DNA of 64,000 bases from Pleomorphomonas sp. NRK KF1 (GCF_023721755.1 NZ_JAMDLH010000006.1:1-64000), one strand, 5' to 3'. Numbered from the stretch's first letter, positions 28,343-38,362 are shown. Notes: generated from the sequence alone by a model not told the origin. Numbers and translations are program-made.

Positions 28343-29323
28343 TCAGGCCGGAGTGCCGTCCCGATCGTACTGACCGTGCGGGCGAAAGCGGACGGCATAC
28401 TCCGGCAGCACCGCGCCGAGCGATGTCGGCGATATGCCGAAGGCTTCGAGCGTACGGCCCTCGCCGACGGCGGCGGCCGATACCACGCTTCCCGCTTTCA
28501 GGAGTTCGACCTGATCGGGCGTCAGAGGCGCACCGGGCACCCAGGCGGTCAATCGAGCAAGCACAGAGGCCAGCCCGAAAGGAATCGTCAGCAGACGCCG
28601 CCGACGGCCGGTCTCGGCGAGCAGGCGTTCGAGAATGGCACGAAAGGTGAGCACTTCCGGCCCACCCAGCTCGTAGATGCGGCCGCCCGCAATGCCGCCG
28701 TTCACGGCACGAGCAACGGCCTCGGCAACATCGCCGGCGAACACAGGCTGCAGGAGCGTCAGACCGCCGCCGATCAGTGGCAGCACCGGACTGAGCATGG
28801 ACAGTTCGCCGAATCGATTGATGAACTGGTCCTCGGGTCCGAAAATGACCGACGGCCTCAGCACGACAGCATTCGGCATGGCATCGAGGACCGCCGCTTC
28901 ACCCGCGGCCTTGGTACGGGCATAAACCGAGCGCGACGCGGCGTCGGCGCCAATGGCGGAGACGTGGACGAGGCGAGAGATACCGGCAGCGGACGAGGCT
29001 TCGGCCACTGCCCGGGCGCCAAAAGCCTGGACGGCGGCGTAAGTCTGGCGGCCGGTGGGAGACAGAATGCCAACGAGGTTGACGACGGCGTCCGCACCGC
29101 TGACGGCCCGATCGACCGAAGCGCGGTAGCGCAGGTTGGCTTGCATCGGCATGATCTGGCCGGGACTGCCGAGAGGTTGCAGATGCGCCGCCAGATCGGG
29201 CCGCCGGCACGCCGCTCGTATGCGCCAGCCCTCCTTGGCCAATGCCCGCACGACATGACGACCGAGGAAGCCGGAGGCCCCGAAAACGGTAACGATCGGC
29301 TTTTCTTCCCGAACGACGGGCAT
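28343..29323 (-). CDS. NDUFA9-like NAD(P)-binding SDR protein
   Basis: This 326-residue extended short-chain dehydrogenase-like protein has the nucleotide motif VTVFGASGFLGRHVV at residues 11-25, then VNLVGIL and a YARTK segment in place of the YxxxK active site. It resembles the complex I assembly or accessory protein family related to NDUFA9, found singly near uppP in many alphaproteobacteria. Its reaction is not established. AGGAAGG lies 8 nt before the ATG. Confidence 0.85.
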   Translation of the reverse strand: MPVVREEKPIVTVFGASGFLGRHVVRALAKEGWRIRAACRRPDLAAHLQPLGSPGQIMPMQANLRYRASVDRAVSGADAVVNLVGILSPTGRQTYAAVQAFGARAVAEASSAAGISRLVHVSAIGADAASRSVYARTKAAGEAAVLDAMPNAVVLRPSVIFGPEDQFINRFGELSMLSPVLPLIGGGLTLLQPVFAGDVAEAVARAVNGGIAGGRIYELGGPEVLTFRAILERLLAETGRRRRLLTIPFGLASVLARLTAWVPGAPLTPDQVELLKAGSVVSAAAVGEGRTLEAFGISPTSLGAVLPEYAVRFRPHGQYDRDGTPA

Positions 29324-29548
29324 GGCGATCCCTTCCTGCGAACAGTTGCGATGAACGAACCCGGCCGCCGGCGCTCATGATGGCCGGCGTCCCTGCAAAA
29401 CCAACTTATTAAGGCAGGAAGCCGCGCCCTGTACAGACCGCACCGCGTAGCATTCCGTAGCCGGCGCCATTTCTTCGGCAGGGATCGAAATGGCGGTTGA
29501 CAACATCGCGCCGACCCCGTATTCACCCCGCCAGCCGACGACCCCTGT

Positions 29549-29633
29549 GCCCAGGTGGCGGAATTGGTAGACGCGCACGGTTCAGGTCCGTGTGCCGCGA
29601 GGCGTGAAGGTTCGAGTCCTTTCCTGGGCACCA
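29549..29633 (+). tRNA. tRNA-Leu (anticodon CAG)
   Basis: The 85-nt gene includes encoded CCA. The acceptor stem GCCCAGG pairs with CCTGGGC at 29623-29629, the D arm contains GGAATTGGTAGACGC, typical of class II Leu tRNAs, and the T arm carries GGTTCGAGTCC. The anticodon loop TTCAGGT gives CAG at 29583-29585, reading CUG, the dominant Leu codon in GC-rich genomes. A variable arm (TGCCGCGAGGCGT) is present. Confidence 0.97.
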
Positions 29634-29686
29634 TCGTCGATCGGCATCGATCGACGAGATGTCGGTCTCATTATTCTGCATGCGAA

Positions 29687-29714
29687 AACAACCTGCCTTC
29701 ACGGCGGGTTTTTT
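29687..29714 (+). terminator. Terminator after tRNA-Leu
   Basis: AACCTGCC at 29690-29697 pairs with GGCGGGTT at 29703-29710 (one G-T pair) around a 5-nt loop, followed by TTTT, about 55 bp beyond the tRNA. Confidence 0.8.
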
Positions 29715-29773
29715 CATGCCCGCGTCCAGCGCGGAGCAGCCTTGCGGCACATCGTTTTAGAACGGTTCCATGC

Positions 29774-29790
29774 TTGCCGAAATTCGGCAA
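29774..29790. promoter_or_regulatory. Perfect palindrome upstream of the flavodiiron gene
   Basis: TTGCCGAA-A-TTCGGCAA is an 8-1-8 perfect dyad 88 bp before the start codon at 29878. It is too long in spacing for an FNR-type box. It could be an operator for an oxygen- or NO-responsive repressor; the factor is unknown. Confidence 0.45.
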
Positions 29791-29877
29791 TGCGCATAAT
29801 CCCTTGCCTGCCAACAACGACAAGCGCCGACGCGGCATTCGGCCGCGACGAGAGCCTATTTTCGAGGAACGATACCC

Positions 29878-31065
29878 ATGATTGCCCAGCGCATCACCGA
29901 CGACGTCCATTCGCTTCGTGCCATCGACTGGGACCGAAAGCTGTTTGACGAACTGGTGCCGCTGCCCGAGGGAACGACGTACAACTCCTATCTGATCCGC
30001 GGGCGGGACAAGACCGCACTGATCGACACGGTCTATCCGCCCAAGGCCGAGGAACTGCTCGCCGCGCTCAAGGCGGCCGGCGTCGAGCGGCTCGACTACA
30101 TCGTCGCCAATCATGCCGAGCAGGACCACTCCGGTTCCATTCCGGCGTTGCTTGCCCTCTTTCCGGACGCAAAGGTGGTGACGAACGCCAAGTGCAAGCG
30201 CTTCATCCTCGACACGTTACCGGTCGACCGCGACGCCTTCGTCACCGTGCGCGATGGCGACACCCTCGACCTCGGCGGCAAGACGCTGTCCTTCCACCTG
30301 ACGCCGTGGGTGCATTGGCCGGACACGATGGTGACTTTCGCGATCGAGGATCGAATCGCCTTCACATGCGACTTCCTCGGCGCTCACCTCGCCACCACCG
30401 AGCTGTTCGCTCGCGACGAGGCGCAGGTCGCCATCTCCGCCAAGCGCTACTATGCCGAGATCATGATGCCTTACCGCAGCTTCTCGGCCGAAGCGCTCGG
30501 CAAGGTCGAGGCGCTCGCGCCGCTGTTCGTGGCGCCCAGCCATGGCCCGGTTCACGATCGCCCGTCCTTTATCTTCGACCTCTATCGGGGCTGGACGTCC
30601 GATGAGGTCAAGCCGCTGGTCGTCATTCCGTACGTGTCGATGTACGAAAGCACGGCGAAGATGGTCGCCATTCTTGTTGACCGCCTCACCGAGCGCGGCG
30701 TCGCCGCGCAGCCGGTCAACGTGGTGGATCTCGACAGCGGCGCCTTGGCCATGAGCATTGTCGACGCCTCGACCATCGTCTTCGCCTCTCCGACCGTGCT
30801 GTCGGGACCACATCCGAGTCTTGCGGCGGCGGCCATCCTCATCAACGCCCTGTCGCCGAAGACGGCCAAGGTGGCGGTCATGGGCTCCTTTGGCTGGGAG
30901 GGCAACCTGCCGGACCAAGTGATCGCTCTCCTGCCCCGCCTCAAGGCCGAGGTTCTGGAGCCGGTCATGACCAAGGGACTGCCAAGGGCGGAGACCCTCG
31001 AGGAAATCGGTCGGCTCGCCGACGAAATCGCCGGACTCCGAGCCACAGAGGCAGTGGCGGCCTGA
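29878..31065 (+). CDS. Flavodiiron protein (FprA-type O2/NO reductase)
   Basis: This 395-residue cytoplasmic A-type flavoprotein combines a metallo-beta-lactamase-like diiron domain (about 1-245) with a C-terminal flavodoxin domain (about 250-390). All six diiron ligands are visible: H79, E81 and D83 in NHAEQDHSG, H146 in WVHWPD, D165 in TCDFLG, and H222 in PSHGP. The family reduces O2 to water or NO to N2O, protecting anaerobic enzymes. That role would suit a cell with the oxygen-labile NifJ. It lacks a rubredoxin domain, so electrons must come from a separate partner. GAGG precedes the ATG. Confidence 0.92.
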   Translation: MIAQRITDDVHSLRAIDWDRKLFDELVPLPEGTTYNSYLIRGRDKTALIDTVYPPKAEELLAALKAAGVERLDYIVANHAEQDHSGSIPALLALFPDAKVVTNAKCKRFILDTLPVDRDAFVTVRDGDTLDLGGKTLSFHLTPWVHWPDTMVTFAIEDRIAFTCDFLGAHLATTELFARDEAQVAISAKRYYAEIMMPYRSFSAEALGKVEALAPLFVAPSHGPVHDRPSFIFDLYRGWTSDEVKPLVVIPYVSMYESTAKMVAILVDRLTERGVAAQPVNVVDLDSGALAMSIVDASTIVFASPTVLSGPHPSLAAAAILINALSPKTAKVAVMGSFGWEGNLPDQVIALLPRLKAEVLEPVMTKGLPRAETLEEIGRLADEIAGLRATEAVAA

Positions 31066-31239
31066 TTGCCGGTCAGCCGACCGGCGCACAATTTTCTTGC
31101 GCTTGTCCGGTCGGCGTCCGCATATACGGAAAATCGTTTCCTGGGACCGGTGGCCATGCCACCGGTCGCCGTTGCGTATCCACAGTCCGCAATGGTCCTC
31201 CGACCGTTCGGATGGAGCGCCAGCTTGCAGAGTTCGACC

Positions 31240-31854
31240 ATGACCATTCGCCTTCACACCGGCGACCTTCCCGATCTCGACGCCTACGGCGACGTTGTCG
31301 CCATCGACACCGAAACGCTCGGCCTGAACCCGCATCGCGACCGGTTGTGCGTCGTGCAGCTATCGCCGGGTGACGGATCGGCCGATGTCGTGCAGATCGC
31401 CAAGGGCCAGACCTCCGCGCCGAACCTCGTCCGTCTGCTCACCGATCCCCGGCGCATCAAGGTGTTTCACTTCGCCCGCTTCGACGTCGCCATTCTCAAG
31501 CGCACTTTCGGCATCACCGTAACGCCCCTTTTCTGTACGAAGATTGCGTCAAGGCTCACACGGACATACACGGACCGGCACGGCCTGAAGGATGTCACCA
31601 AGGAACTCCTCGGCATCGACATCTCCAAGGCGCAGCAATCGTCGGACTGGGGCGCCACGACGCTCAGCCAGGCGCAGCTCGATTACGCCGCTTCGGATGT
31701 TCTCAATCTTCACGCGCTGCGCGAGCGGCTTCTGGCGATGCTCGAACGCGAGGGGCGGATGGAAATGGCGGAGGCCTGCTTCCGCTTCCTGCCGACCCGT
31801 GCCGATCTCGATCTGGCCGGCTGGGCAGACGAGGACATTTTCTCCCACAGCTGA
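31240..31854 (+). CDS. Ribonuclease D-like 3'-5' exonuclease
   Basis: This 204-residue protein contains only the DEDDy exonuclease domain of RNase D. D23 and E25 in AIDTET give motif Exo I, HFARFDVAIL contains the Exo II Asp, and LDYAASDVLNL supplies the Tyr and Asp of Exo III. The HRDC domains of E. coli RNase D are absent, which is usual for the short alphaproteobacterial form. The frame is open 174 bp further upstream; the ATG at 31240 matches the family start. Confidence 0.9.
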   Translation: MTIRLHTGDLPDLDAYGDVVAIDTETLGLNPHRDRLCVVQLSPGDGSADVVQIAKGQTSAPNLVRLLTDPRRIKVFHFARFDVAILKRTFGITVTPLFCTKIASRLTRTYTDRHGLKDVTKELLGIDISKAQQSSDWGATTLSQAQLDYAASDVLNLHALRERLLAMLEREGRMEMAEACFRFLPTRADLDLAGWADEDIFSHS

Positions 31855-32100
31855 GCTCGGTTGTGCGAGGGAGCCGGCGAACGAAGGTCGGTCGGACGTC
31901 GAAATGACGGAAAAGCGAGGCGATCGTCGTCAGGCGATTGCCCGAATGTGATCGCAAGCCTCTCGCGACACGGCAAGCGTTGGTTTATCTTTTATGCTTA
32001 AGGTGTGCCGGGCAACAATCGATCTGCCCGGCCAGAGAGGGTCATCGAGGCTCGATCAAGACCGAAGACAGGGGCACCGTCGACAAAACGGGAACAAGGG

Positions 32101-32841
32101 ATGAGCGGCATCGCGGCGAACCGCGCTTTCGATGGCAGTGATCTGGGACCGTTCGGAGACACCGCCGAGCGGGCGCGGCAGTTTGCCATCGCGGCGCGGG
32201 AAAGCAGACGCGTTCGCCGCCTGCGCGTCATCCTGCCGGCGGTCGGCGCTTTGCTTTGCCTGATCGTGGTGGCCGCAACGGTCATCACCCGCATCAGCAT
32301 CAGCCTCAGCATCGGCGACCTGAAGATCACGACCGAGGGGCTCGCCATGGATGCGCCGCACCTGTCGGGCAGCGACGGCAAGGGCCGTACCTATGCCGTT
32401 AGCGCCGAAAGCGCCGTGCAGGACCTCGGCGATACCCGGATCATCCGTCTCAAAGGTATCGAGGCGACCGTGACCCAGGCCGACGGCAGCCGCGCCCGCC
32501 TTCTCGCCGACAGCGGCGTCTACGATTCCGCAGCGCAGACGGTGGTGCTCAAGGAGAACATCCGGTTGAGCAACTCCGACGGTTCGGGCGGCGCGCTGGA
32601 GAGAGCCGAGATCAACCTTTCCACCGGATCGCTGACGTCCGACAGTCCGGTGGCGTTCTCATCACGCCTCGGCGAGATCAGCGCCGAGAAGATGGGTGTC
32701 GAAAAGAGGGCGGGCACCGTTACCTTTTCGGGCGGCGTTCGCATGACCGTCGATCCGACCGTACGCCCGGGCGGCGGCGACAAAGCACTTCCCGGCCGAA
32801 CCGAGCAAGGCGCCGGAGGCGCATCGGAAGCGGCTCCGTGA
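32101..32841 (+). CDS. lptC: Lipopolysaccharide export protein LptC
   Basis: This 246-residue bitopic protein has an N-terminal cytoplasmic stretch of about 40 residues, one transmembrane helix at about 43-64 and a periplasmic OstA-like beta domain. It links the LptBFG ABC transporter to the LptA bridge carrying LPS across the periplasm. The family is variable, but synteny with lptA and lptB immediately downstream is decisive. The Gly-rich C-terminal tail is low complexity. Confidence 0.9.
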   Translation: MSGIAANRAFDGSDLGPFGDTAERARQFAIAARESRRVRRLRVILPAVGALLCLIVVAATVITRISISLSIGDLKITTEGLAMDAPHLSGSDGKGRTYAVSAESAVQDLGDTRIIRLKGIEATVTQADGSRARLLADSGVYDSAAQTVVLKENIRLSNSDGSGGALERAEINLSTGSLTSDSPVAFSSRLGEISAEKMGVEKRAGTVTFSGGVRMTVDPTVRPGGGDKALPGRTEQGAGGASEAAP

Positions 32842-32920
32842 CAACAATCAGTCGGCTCGGCGCGCTTCACCCGAGTCCACGACGTTCTAGCCGCCTCAAG
32901 AAGGCAGAAGGCAACTCAAG

Positions 32921-33478
32921 ATGACCCGCATGCCTCGCACCAGCCTTTTCAGCCGGGCCGCAGCCGCCGGCCTGCTGGTCGCCCTCGCACTCTCCCCGGC
33001 CCTCGCGGCCGAGCAGACGGGAAAGCTGCCACCCAATGCCTACCAGGGTCTTGGCATGTCCTCCGACCAGCCGATCCAGTTCGAATCGGAACAGCTTGAG
33101 GTACACGATCAGGACAAGACCGCGACGTTCATCGGTCACGTCATCGTCCGGCAGGGGGAAACAGTTCTGAAGACCGACCGCCTCATGGTGTTCTACCAGG
33201 GCTCGCCCACCGGGGAGGGACCGCAGCAGGTCAGTCGCCTCGAGGCGAAAGGCAGCGTGCTGGTGACTTCCGCCAACCAGACGGCAAGCGGCGATGCGGC
33301 CACCTTCGACACCGCAGCCAATACGATCATGCTCACCGGTAACGTCGTGCTAACCCAGGGCGACAATGTCATCCGCGGTTCGAAGCTGCTGATCGACATC
33401 AATACCAGTCAGGCCAAGATGCTCGGCGGCCGGGTGCAGATGCTGATCGCTCCGAAATCGCTCGACACCAAGGGCTGA
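32921..33478 (+). CDS. lptA: Lipopolysaccharide transport periplasmic protein LptA
   Basis: This 185-residue protein has a signal peptide ending near residue 29 (LSPALAAEQ) and a repetitive OstA beta-jellyroll domain with pairs such as ATFIGHVIVRQGE and IMLTGNVVLTQGD. It polymerises into the periplasmic bridge that carries LPS from LptBFGC to LptD. It follows lptC by 79 bp and precedes lptB by 28 bp. Confidence 0.94.
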   Translation: MTRMPRTSLFSRAAAAGLLVALALSPALAAEQTGKLPPNAYQGLGMSSDQPIQFESEQLEVHDQDKTATFIGHVIVRQGETVLKTDRLMVFYQGSPTGEGPQQVSRLEAKGSVLVTSANQTASGDAATFDTAANTIMLTGNVVLTQGDNVIRGSKLLIDINTSQAKMLGGRVQMLIAPKSLDTKG

Positions 33479-33506
33479 TGCCCCCTTTCTGCCGGATACC
33501 AGAGCC

Positions 33507-34283
<777 letters not shown>

Positions 34284-34386
34284 AGCTGCCCTCTGCCTAG
34301 GTTATGAAGCAAGAAGCGGACCACCTTCGGCCGCCTCACTGATTTCATGGCTTCCGCGTCGGCGCGGGATGGACGGGGGTTGCTCG

Positions 34387-35907
34387 ATGGCGCTGTCGGC
34401 GCGGCTCGAACTCAGGCAAAGCCAGTCGCTGGTGATGACGCCGCAGCTGATGCAGGCCATCAAGCTGCTTCAGCTGTCCAACATGGATCTCGTCACCTAT
34501 ATCGAGCAGGAGCTTGAGCGCAATCCGCTGCTCGAACGCGCTGACGACGGCGGTGACGGCGAGGCGCCTGTCGCCGAACCGGTCGATACCGACCTGCCGG
34601 CACGGGCCGACGCGCCGGACTGGTTCGAGACCGAGGGCGCGCCGAGCTCGGAACGGGTTTCCAACGTACTGGATACCGATATCGGCAACGTCTACCCCGA
34701 CGATGCCGGCCAGCCCGAACGCCAGCCTCTCGACGTCGGCGCGCTTGCCGGGGGAGACTGGGCGTCGGTGGGCCGCGGCGGTACCGGCGAGGACTACAGC
34801 CTCGAAAGCTTCGTGGCCGGCGAAATCAGCCTGGGCGATCATCTCGCCGAGCAGCTGGCCGTTGCGATCACGGACCCGGCGCTCCGTCTCATAGGCCACG
34901 ATCTCATCGACCAGGTGGACGAAGCCGGCTACCTCAGGGCCGATCTCGCCGCGACCGCCGAACGGCTGGGCGCTCCGCTTTCGGACGTCGAGAAAGTGGT
35001 CGCCGTGCTCCAGACCTTCGAGCCGACCGGGATCTGCGCTCGCAACCTCGCCGAATGCCTGGCCTTGCAGCTTGCCGAGAAGGACCGGCTCGACCCGGCA
35101 ATGCAGGCGCTGATCGCCCATCTCGACCTTCTCGCACGGCGCGATCTCCCCGCGCTCAAGCGACTTTGCGGCGTCGACGACGACGATCTGGGCGACATGA
35201 TCAAGGAGATCCTGGCGCTCGACCCCAAGCCGGGTCATGCCTTCGGTTCGACGCAGGTCCAGACGGTGGTGCCCGACGTGATGGTCCAGTCGGCCGCCGA
35301 TGGAGGCTGGACGGTGGAACTCAACACCGACACGCTGCCGAAGGTGCTGGTCAACCAGACCTATTATGCCGAAGTGTCGAAAACGGCCCGCGAGGAAGAA
35401 AAGACCTACCTTGGTGAATGCTTCCAGTCGGCCAACTGGTTGACCAAGAGCCTCGATCAACGCGCCAAGACCATCCTGAAGGTGGCAACCGAGATCGTCC
35501 GCCAGCAGGACGGCTTCCTGACCCACGGCGTCGCCCACCTGAGGCCGCTCAATCTCCGGATGATCGCCGATGCCATCGGCATGCACGAATCGACGGTGTC
35601 GCGCGTTACCTCGAACAAGTACATGGCGACGACGCGAGGCATCTTCGAGCTCAAGTACTTCTTCACCTCCTCGATCGCTTCCTCCGAAGGCGGCGACGCC
35701 CATTCGGCCGAAGCCGTGCGCCATCGCATCCGGCAGCTGATCGACGCCGAGACTGCCGACGACGTGCTTTCCGACGACACGCTCGTCAAGATGCTGCGTG
35801 ACGACGGCATCGACATCGCCCGTCGTACGGTGGCCAAGTATCGGGAAGCGTTACGCATTCCTTCCTCCGTGCAGCGCCGGCGCCTGAAGCAGCTTGCCGG
35901 GGCGTAG
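34387..35907 (+). CDS. rpoN: RNA polymerase sigma-54 factor RpoN
   Basis: This 506-residue protein has the Gln- and Leu-rich activator-interacting region I at residues 1-50 (RQSQSLVMTPQLMQAIKLLQ), an acidic linker, the core-binding region, the HTH near MIADAIGMHESTVSRVTSNK and the RpoN box ARRTVAKYRE at 478-487. It directs transcription from -24/-12 promoters under enhancer-binding proteins, typically nitrogen metabolism genes. The ATG at 34387 has GGGGG 7 nt upstream and is preferred over 34369. Position after lptB and before hpf and ptsN is the classic proteobacterial arrangement. Confidence 0.96.
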   Translation: MALSARLELRQSQSLVMTPQLMQAIKLLQLSNMDLVTYIEQELERNPLLERADDGGDGEAPVAEPVDTDLPARADAPDWFETEGAPSSERVSNVLDTDIGNVYPDDAGQPERQPLDVGALAGGDWASVGRGGTGEDYSLESFVAGEISLGDHLAEQLAVAITDPALRLIGHDLIDQVDEAGYLRADLAATAERLGAPLSDVEKVVAVLQTFEPTGICARNLAECLALQLAEKDRLDPAMQALIAHLDLLARRDLPALKRLCGVDDDDLGDMIKEILALDPKPGHAFGSTQVQTVVPDVMVQSAADGGWTVELNTDTLPKVLVNQTYYAEVSKTAREEEKTYLGECFQSANWLTKSLDQRAKTILKVATEIVRQQDGFLTHGVAHLRPLNLRMIADAIGMHESTVSRVTSNKYMATTRGIFELKYFFTSSIASSEGGDAHSAEAVRHRIRQLIDAETADDVLSDDTLVKMLRDDGIDIARRTVAKYREALRIPSSVQRRRLKQLAGA

Positions 35908-36254
35908 AATCGCGGTAACCTTTCGGAAATCGGGGGTCATCCGGAAGGCGGATTGATATCGCCACCGGCCGACGCCACATCTGATGCATGCGGGCGCGTC
36001 GCCCGGCAACGCCAGCTCAGGGGAGGTTTTCGGCTTTTCCGCTTCCAAACCCCGATCGGCGCTTGCCCCAGCCAAGAGCTGAGGAGCAAGGGGGAAAGCG
36101 GCAACACCACCCACCGACGAGACGGAAAGCCGCGCCCCCGCTCGTCGGCGCCGGCCGAGACCCGCCAAGCGCGGACGGCCGGAGACGCAGGTGCTGGACG
36201 AGACATCGCCAGTGACCCGGTCGGTTCATAAAGGCGCGAGAAACGAGGACTCTG
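35908..36254 (+). other. Intergenic stretch between rpoN and hpf
   Basis: These 347 bp hold no convincing gene. Short open frames exist but show biased, Arg/Ala-rich translations typical of out-of-frame GC-rich DNA. The last part (ACGAGGACTCTG) supplies the ribosome site of hpf. No clear promoter or terminator was seen. Confidence 0.6.
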
Positions 36255-36860
36255 ATGCCGCTTCGCATTACCGGAAAGAACGTCGACATCGGCCAGGCGC
36301 TTCGCGAGCACATCACCACACGCACCACCGAGGAACTCGGCAAGTATTACGACGAAGCCTTCACCGGGCATGTCGTGGTGCAGAAGGAGGGCAAGGCCTA
36401 CATTGTCGACTGCTCGATCCAGCTCGCCTCCGGCACGACGCTGCAATCGCGGGGCGAGGATTTCGAGGTTTATCCGGCGGCCGAGAAAGCGGTCGAGCGA
36501 ATCGGCAAGCGGATGCGGCGCCACAAGCGCAAGCTGAAGAACTTCAAGGGCGGTGAATCGGCAGCCGGCGACCAGACGCCGGGCGGTCGGTCTTGGGGCG
36601 ATATCGATGCCCAGGCGACGGTGTTCGCCGCCTTCGACGACGAGGAGCTCGGCGAGGACTTCGCGCCAACCGTCGTGGCGGAAACAACCCAGAAAATCCG
36701 TACGATGAGTGTCGGATCGGCAGTCAGCGAACTCGACTTCACCGGTGCGCCCCTGGTGATTTTCCGCAATGCCGGCAATGGCGGCGTCAATGTCGTCTAC
36801 CGCCGCAATGACGGGAATATCGGCTGGGTAGACCCCTCGCTCAACGAAATCGCCGGCTGA
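36255..36860 (+). CDS. hpf: Ribosome hibernation promoting factor, long form
   Basis: This 201-residue protein has an N-terminal ribosome-binding domain (MPLRITGKNVDIGQALREHI, about 1-105) and a C-terminal dimerisation domain (about 140-198, FTGAPLVIFRNAG and NVVYRRNDGNIGWVDP). The long form dimerises 70S ribosomes into 100S particles by itself in stationary phase. It lies between rpoN and ptsN, the common place for it. Confidence 0.96.
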   Translation: MPLRITGKNVDIGQALREHITTRTTEELGKYYDEAFTGHVVVQKEGKAYIVDCSIQLASGTTLQSRGEDFEVYPAAEKAVERIGKRMRRHKRKLKNFKGGESAAGDQTPGGRSWGDIDAQATVFAAFDDEELGEDFAPTVVAETTQKIRTMSVGSAVSELDFTGAPLVIFRNAGNGGVNVVYRRNDGNIGWVDPSLNEIAG

Positions 36861-36953
36861 CGGGGCTCATCCCATCTGTCCTTTCTCGGTTCAGACCTAT
36901 ATGAAGGCGAGGGTCGGGGTTACCCGGCCCTCTGCCAAACTTGGAACAAGACG

Positions 36954-37418
36954 ATGGATCTGAGCGACCTCCTTGTGATCGATGCAATCCTGCAGCGGCT
37001 CAAGACCGCCAACAAGAAGCAGGCGCTTCAGGAGATGGCCGCCAAGGCTGCCGCTCTCACCGGACGGGACGAGCGCGACATCTTCGAGACGCTGATGCAG
37101 CGCGAGAAGCTGGGTTCGACCGGCGTGGGACACGGCGTTGCCATTCCTCACGGCAAGCTGGTGGGCCTCGAACGGTTGGTCGGGGTCTTTGCCCTTCTCG
37201 ATCGGCCGATCGACTTCGATTCGCTCGACGGCGAACCGGTCGACGTGGTGTTCCTGCTGCTTGCGCCGGAAAGCGCCGGTGCGGATCATCTGAAGGCATT
37301 GGCCCGCATAGCTCGTGTCCTGCGCGACGACGAGACGGCTGCCAAACTTCGTGCTGCCGACGATGCCACGGCGATGTATGCGCTTCTCACCGAGAACGTT
37401 CGCTCGGACGCCGCCTGA
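36954..37418 (+). CDS. ptsN: Nitrogen-regulatory PTS IIA-like protein PtsN
   Basis: This 154-residue EIIA-Ntr protein accepts phosphate from the PtsP/Npr chain at H66 in VAIPHGK and modulates potassium transport, sensor kinases and nitrogen-linked regulation in Proteobacteria. The fold is complete, with LLAPESAGADHLKALARIARVL near the end. It follows hpf by 93 bp in the conserved rpoN-hpf-ptsN order. Confidence 0.95.
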   Translation: MDLSDLLVIDAILQRLKTANKKQALQEMAAKAAALTGRDERDIFETLMQREKLGSTGVGHGVAIPHGKLVGLERLVGVFALLDRPIDFDSLDGEPVDVVFLLLAPESAGADHLKALARIARVLRDDETAAKLRAADDATAMYALLTENVRSDAA

Positions 37419-37522
37419 GGTCCGTATCCTAACCTCGGAATGCCCGGAGCGGTGTGCTGCGATTGTATCCACGGCTGTTGATTTCTGAAAACAAATCATG
37501 AACAATGGTGGGTGGAGACTCG

Positions 37523-38026
37523 ATGATGCCCCTGCCGACAGCCGCATTTTCCTCCCCGATCGAAAGCTTCGTCAACGACGGGCGACAATCGGAAGCCGCG
37601 CGCCTCGTGCAACGCGGTGTTGGCCGTCTATTGGCGGGCCATGGATTTTCCGTTCTTTACGAACTGCCGCTCGCATCGGGGCGGCGGGCCGACGTCGTGG
37701 CCCTGGGCGGCAACGGTGACATTTTCATCGTCGAGATCAAGTCGTCGGTGGAAGATTTCCGCGCCGACCGCAAGTGGCCCGACTATCGCCTCCATTGCGA
37801 CCACCTGTTCTTTGCCACCCACGCCGGCGTGCCCGCAGATATCTTTCCGGAGGACGCTGGGCTGATCGTTGCCGACGGTTATGGCGGAGCGATCCTTCGG
37901 GAGGCACCCAGCCATCGACTCGCCGCCGCGACGCGTCGGGCGATGACCCTGCGCATCGCCCAAGTGGCGGCGCGTCGCATCCAGCAACTGATCGACCCGC
38001 AACTTCCCGACATGGGCGCCTTCTAG
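37523..38026 (+). CDS. mmcB: MmcB family DNA repair protein
   Basis: This 167-residue protein matches the alphaproteobacterial MmcB (DUF1052-like) family, PD-(D/E)XK-type nucleases of the LexA-controlled mitomycin C response. The nuclease-like core is visible in RRADVVALGGNGDIFIVEIKSS, where D, E and K are spaced as expected, followed by FRADRKWPDYRLHCDHLFFA. The start at 37523 is chosen because GGTGGAG sits 5 nt before it; an upstream ATG at 37505 lacks this. The stop codon lies inside the left end of an intergenic repeat. Confidence 0.85.
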   Translation: MMPLPTAAFSSPIESFVNDGRQSEAARLVQRGVGRLLAGHGFSVLYELPLASGRRADVVALGGNGDIFIVEIKSSVEDFRADRKWPDYRLHCDHLFFATHAGVPADIFPEDAGLIVADGYGGAILREAPSHRLAAATRRAMTLRIAQVAARRIQQLIDPQLPDMGAF

Positions 38027-38130
38027 AGCAGTTCCAGCAAAAGTGGGTACCGGTTTTGCGTCCGGAACTGCGTCTTAACAAAGAGATAGAGTTTTTCCGG
38101 CGAACCCAAGTTCACCGGAAAAACTCTAGA
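38022..38130. repeat. Palindromic intergenic repeat element of Rhizobiales type
   Basis: The roughly 109-bp element is bounded by TCTAGA at both ends (38022-38027 and 38125-38130). It contains a nested hairpin, GCAGTTCC (38028-38035) with GGAACTGC (38064-38071) enclosing GCAAAA (38037-38042) with TTTTGC (38054-38059). A second perfect 12-bp stem joins GAGTTTTTCCGG (38089-38100) with CCGGAAAAACTC (38115-38126). Similar AGAGCAGTTCC-type elements recur between genes in Rhizobiales genomes. The left TCTAGA overlaps the TAG stop of mmcB. Confidence 0.8.
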
Positions 38131-38362
38131 ACGTTCGCCAAGCGGGCTGAAATCGGTAGCGCATTCATGCTGCGGGCGCTGGGCCAAAGGGCGAACAGAC
38201 TGAAGTCTATGCCTAAAACGCGGTTTTCAGCGCCTGTTCGCGACTAAGAGCGGGGGTGGCGCCGCTTGCCGCGGCGCGTGCGGGCGCTATCCTTTTCTTC
38301 ACCGACAACGGGGCGGCGGAGGACATCGCAAGGGGGGCGGTCATAACCGCCTGGAGGACGGC
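38131..38362 (+). other. Remaining intergenic DNA before the PhaZ-like gene
   Basis: Nothing beyond the ribosome site GGAGG at 38353-38357 was recognised. The overall gap from mmcB to the next start is 336 bp, a third of it taken by the palindromic repeat. Confidence 0.5.
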
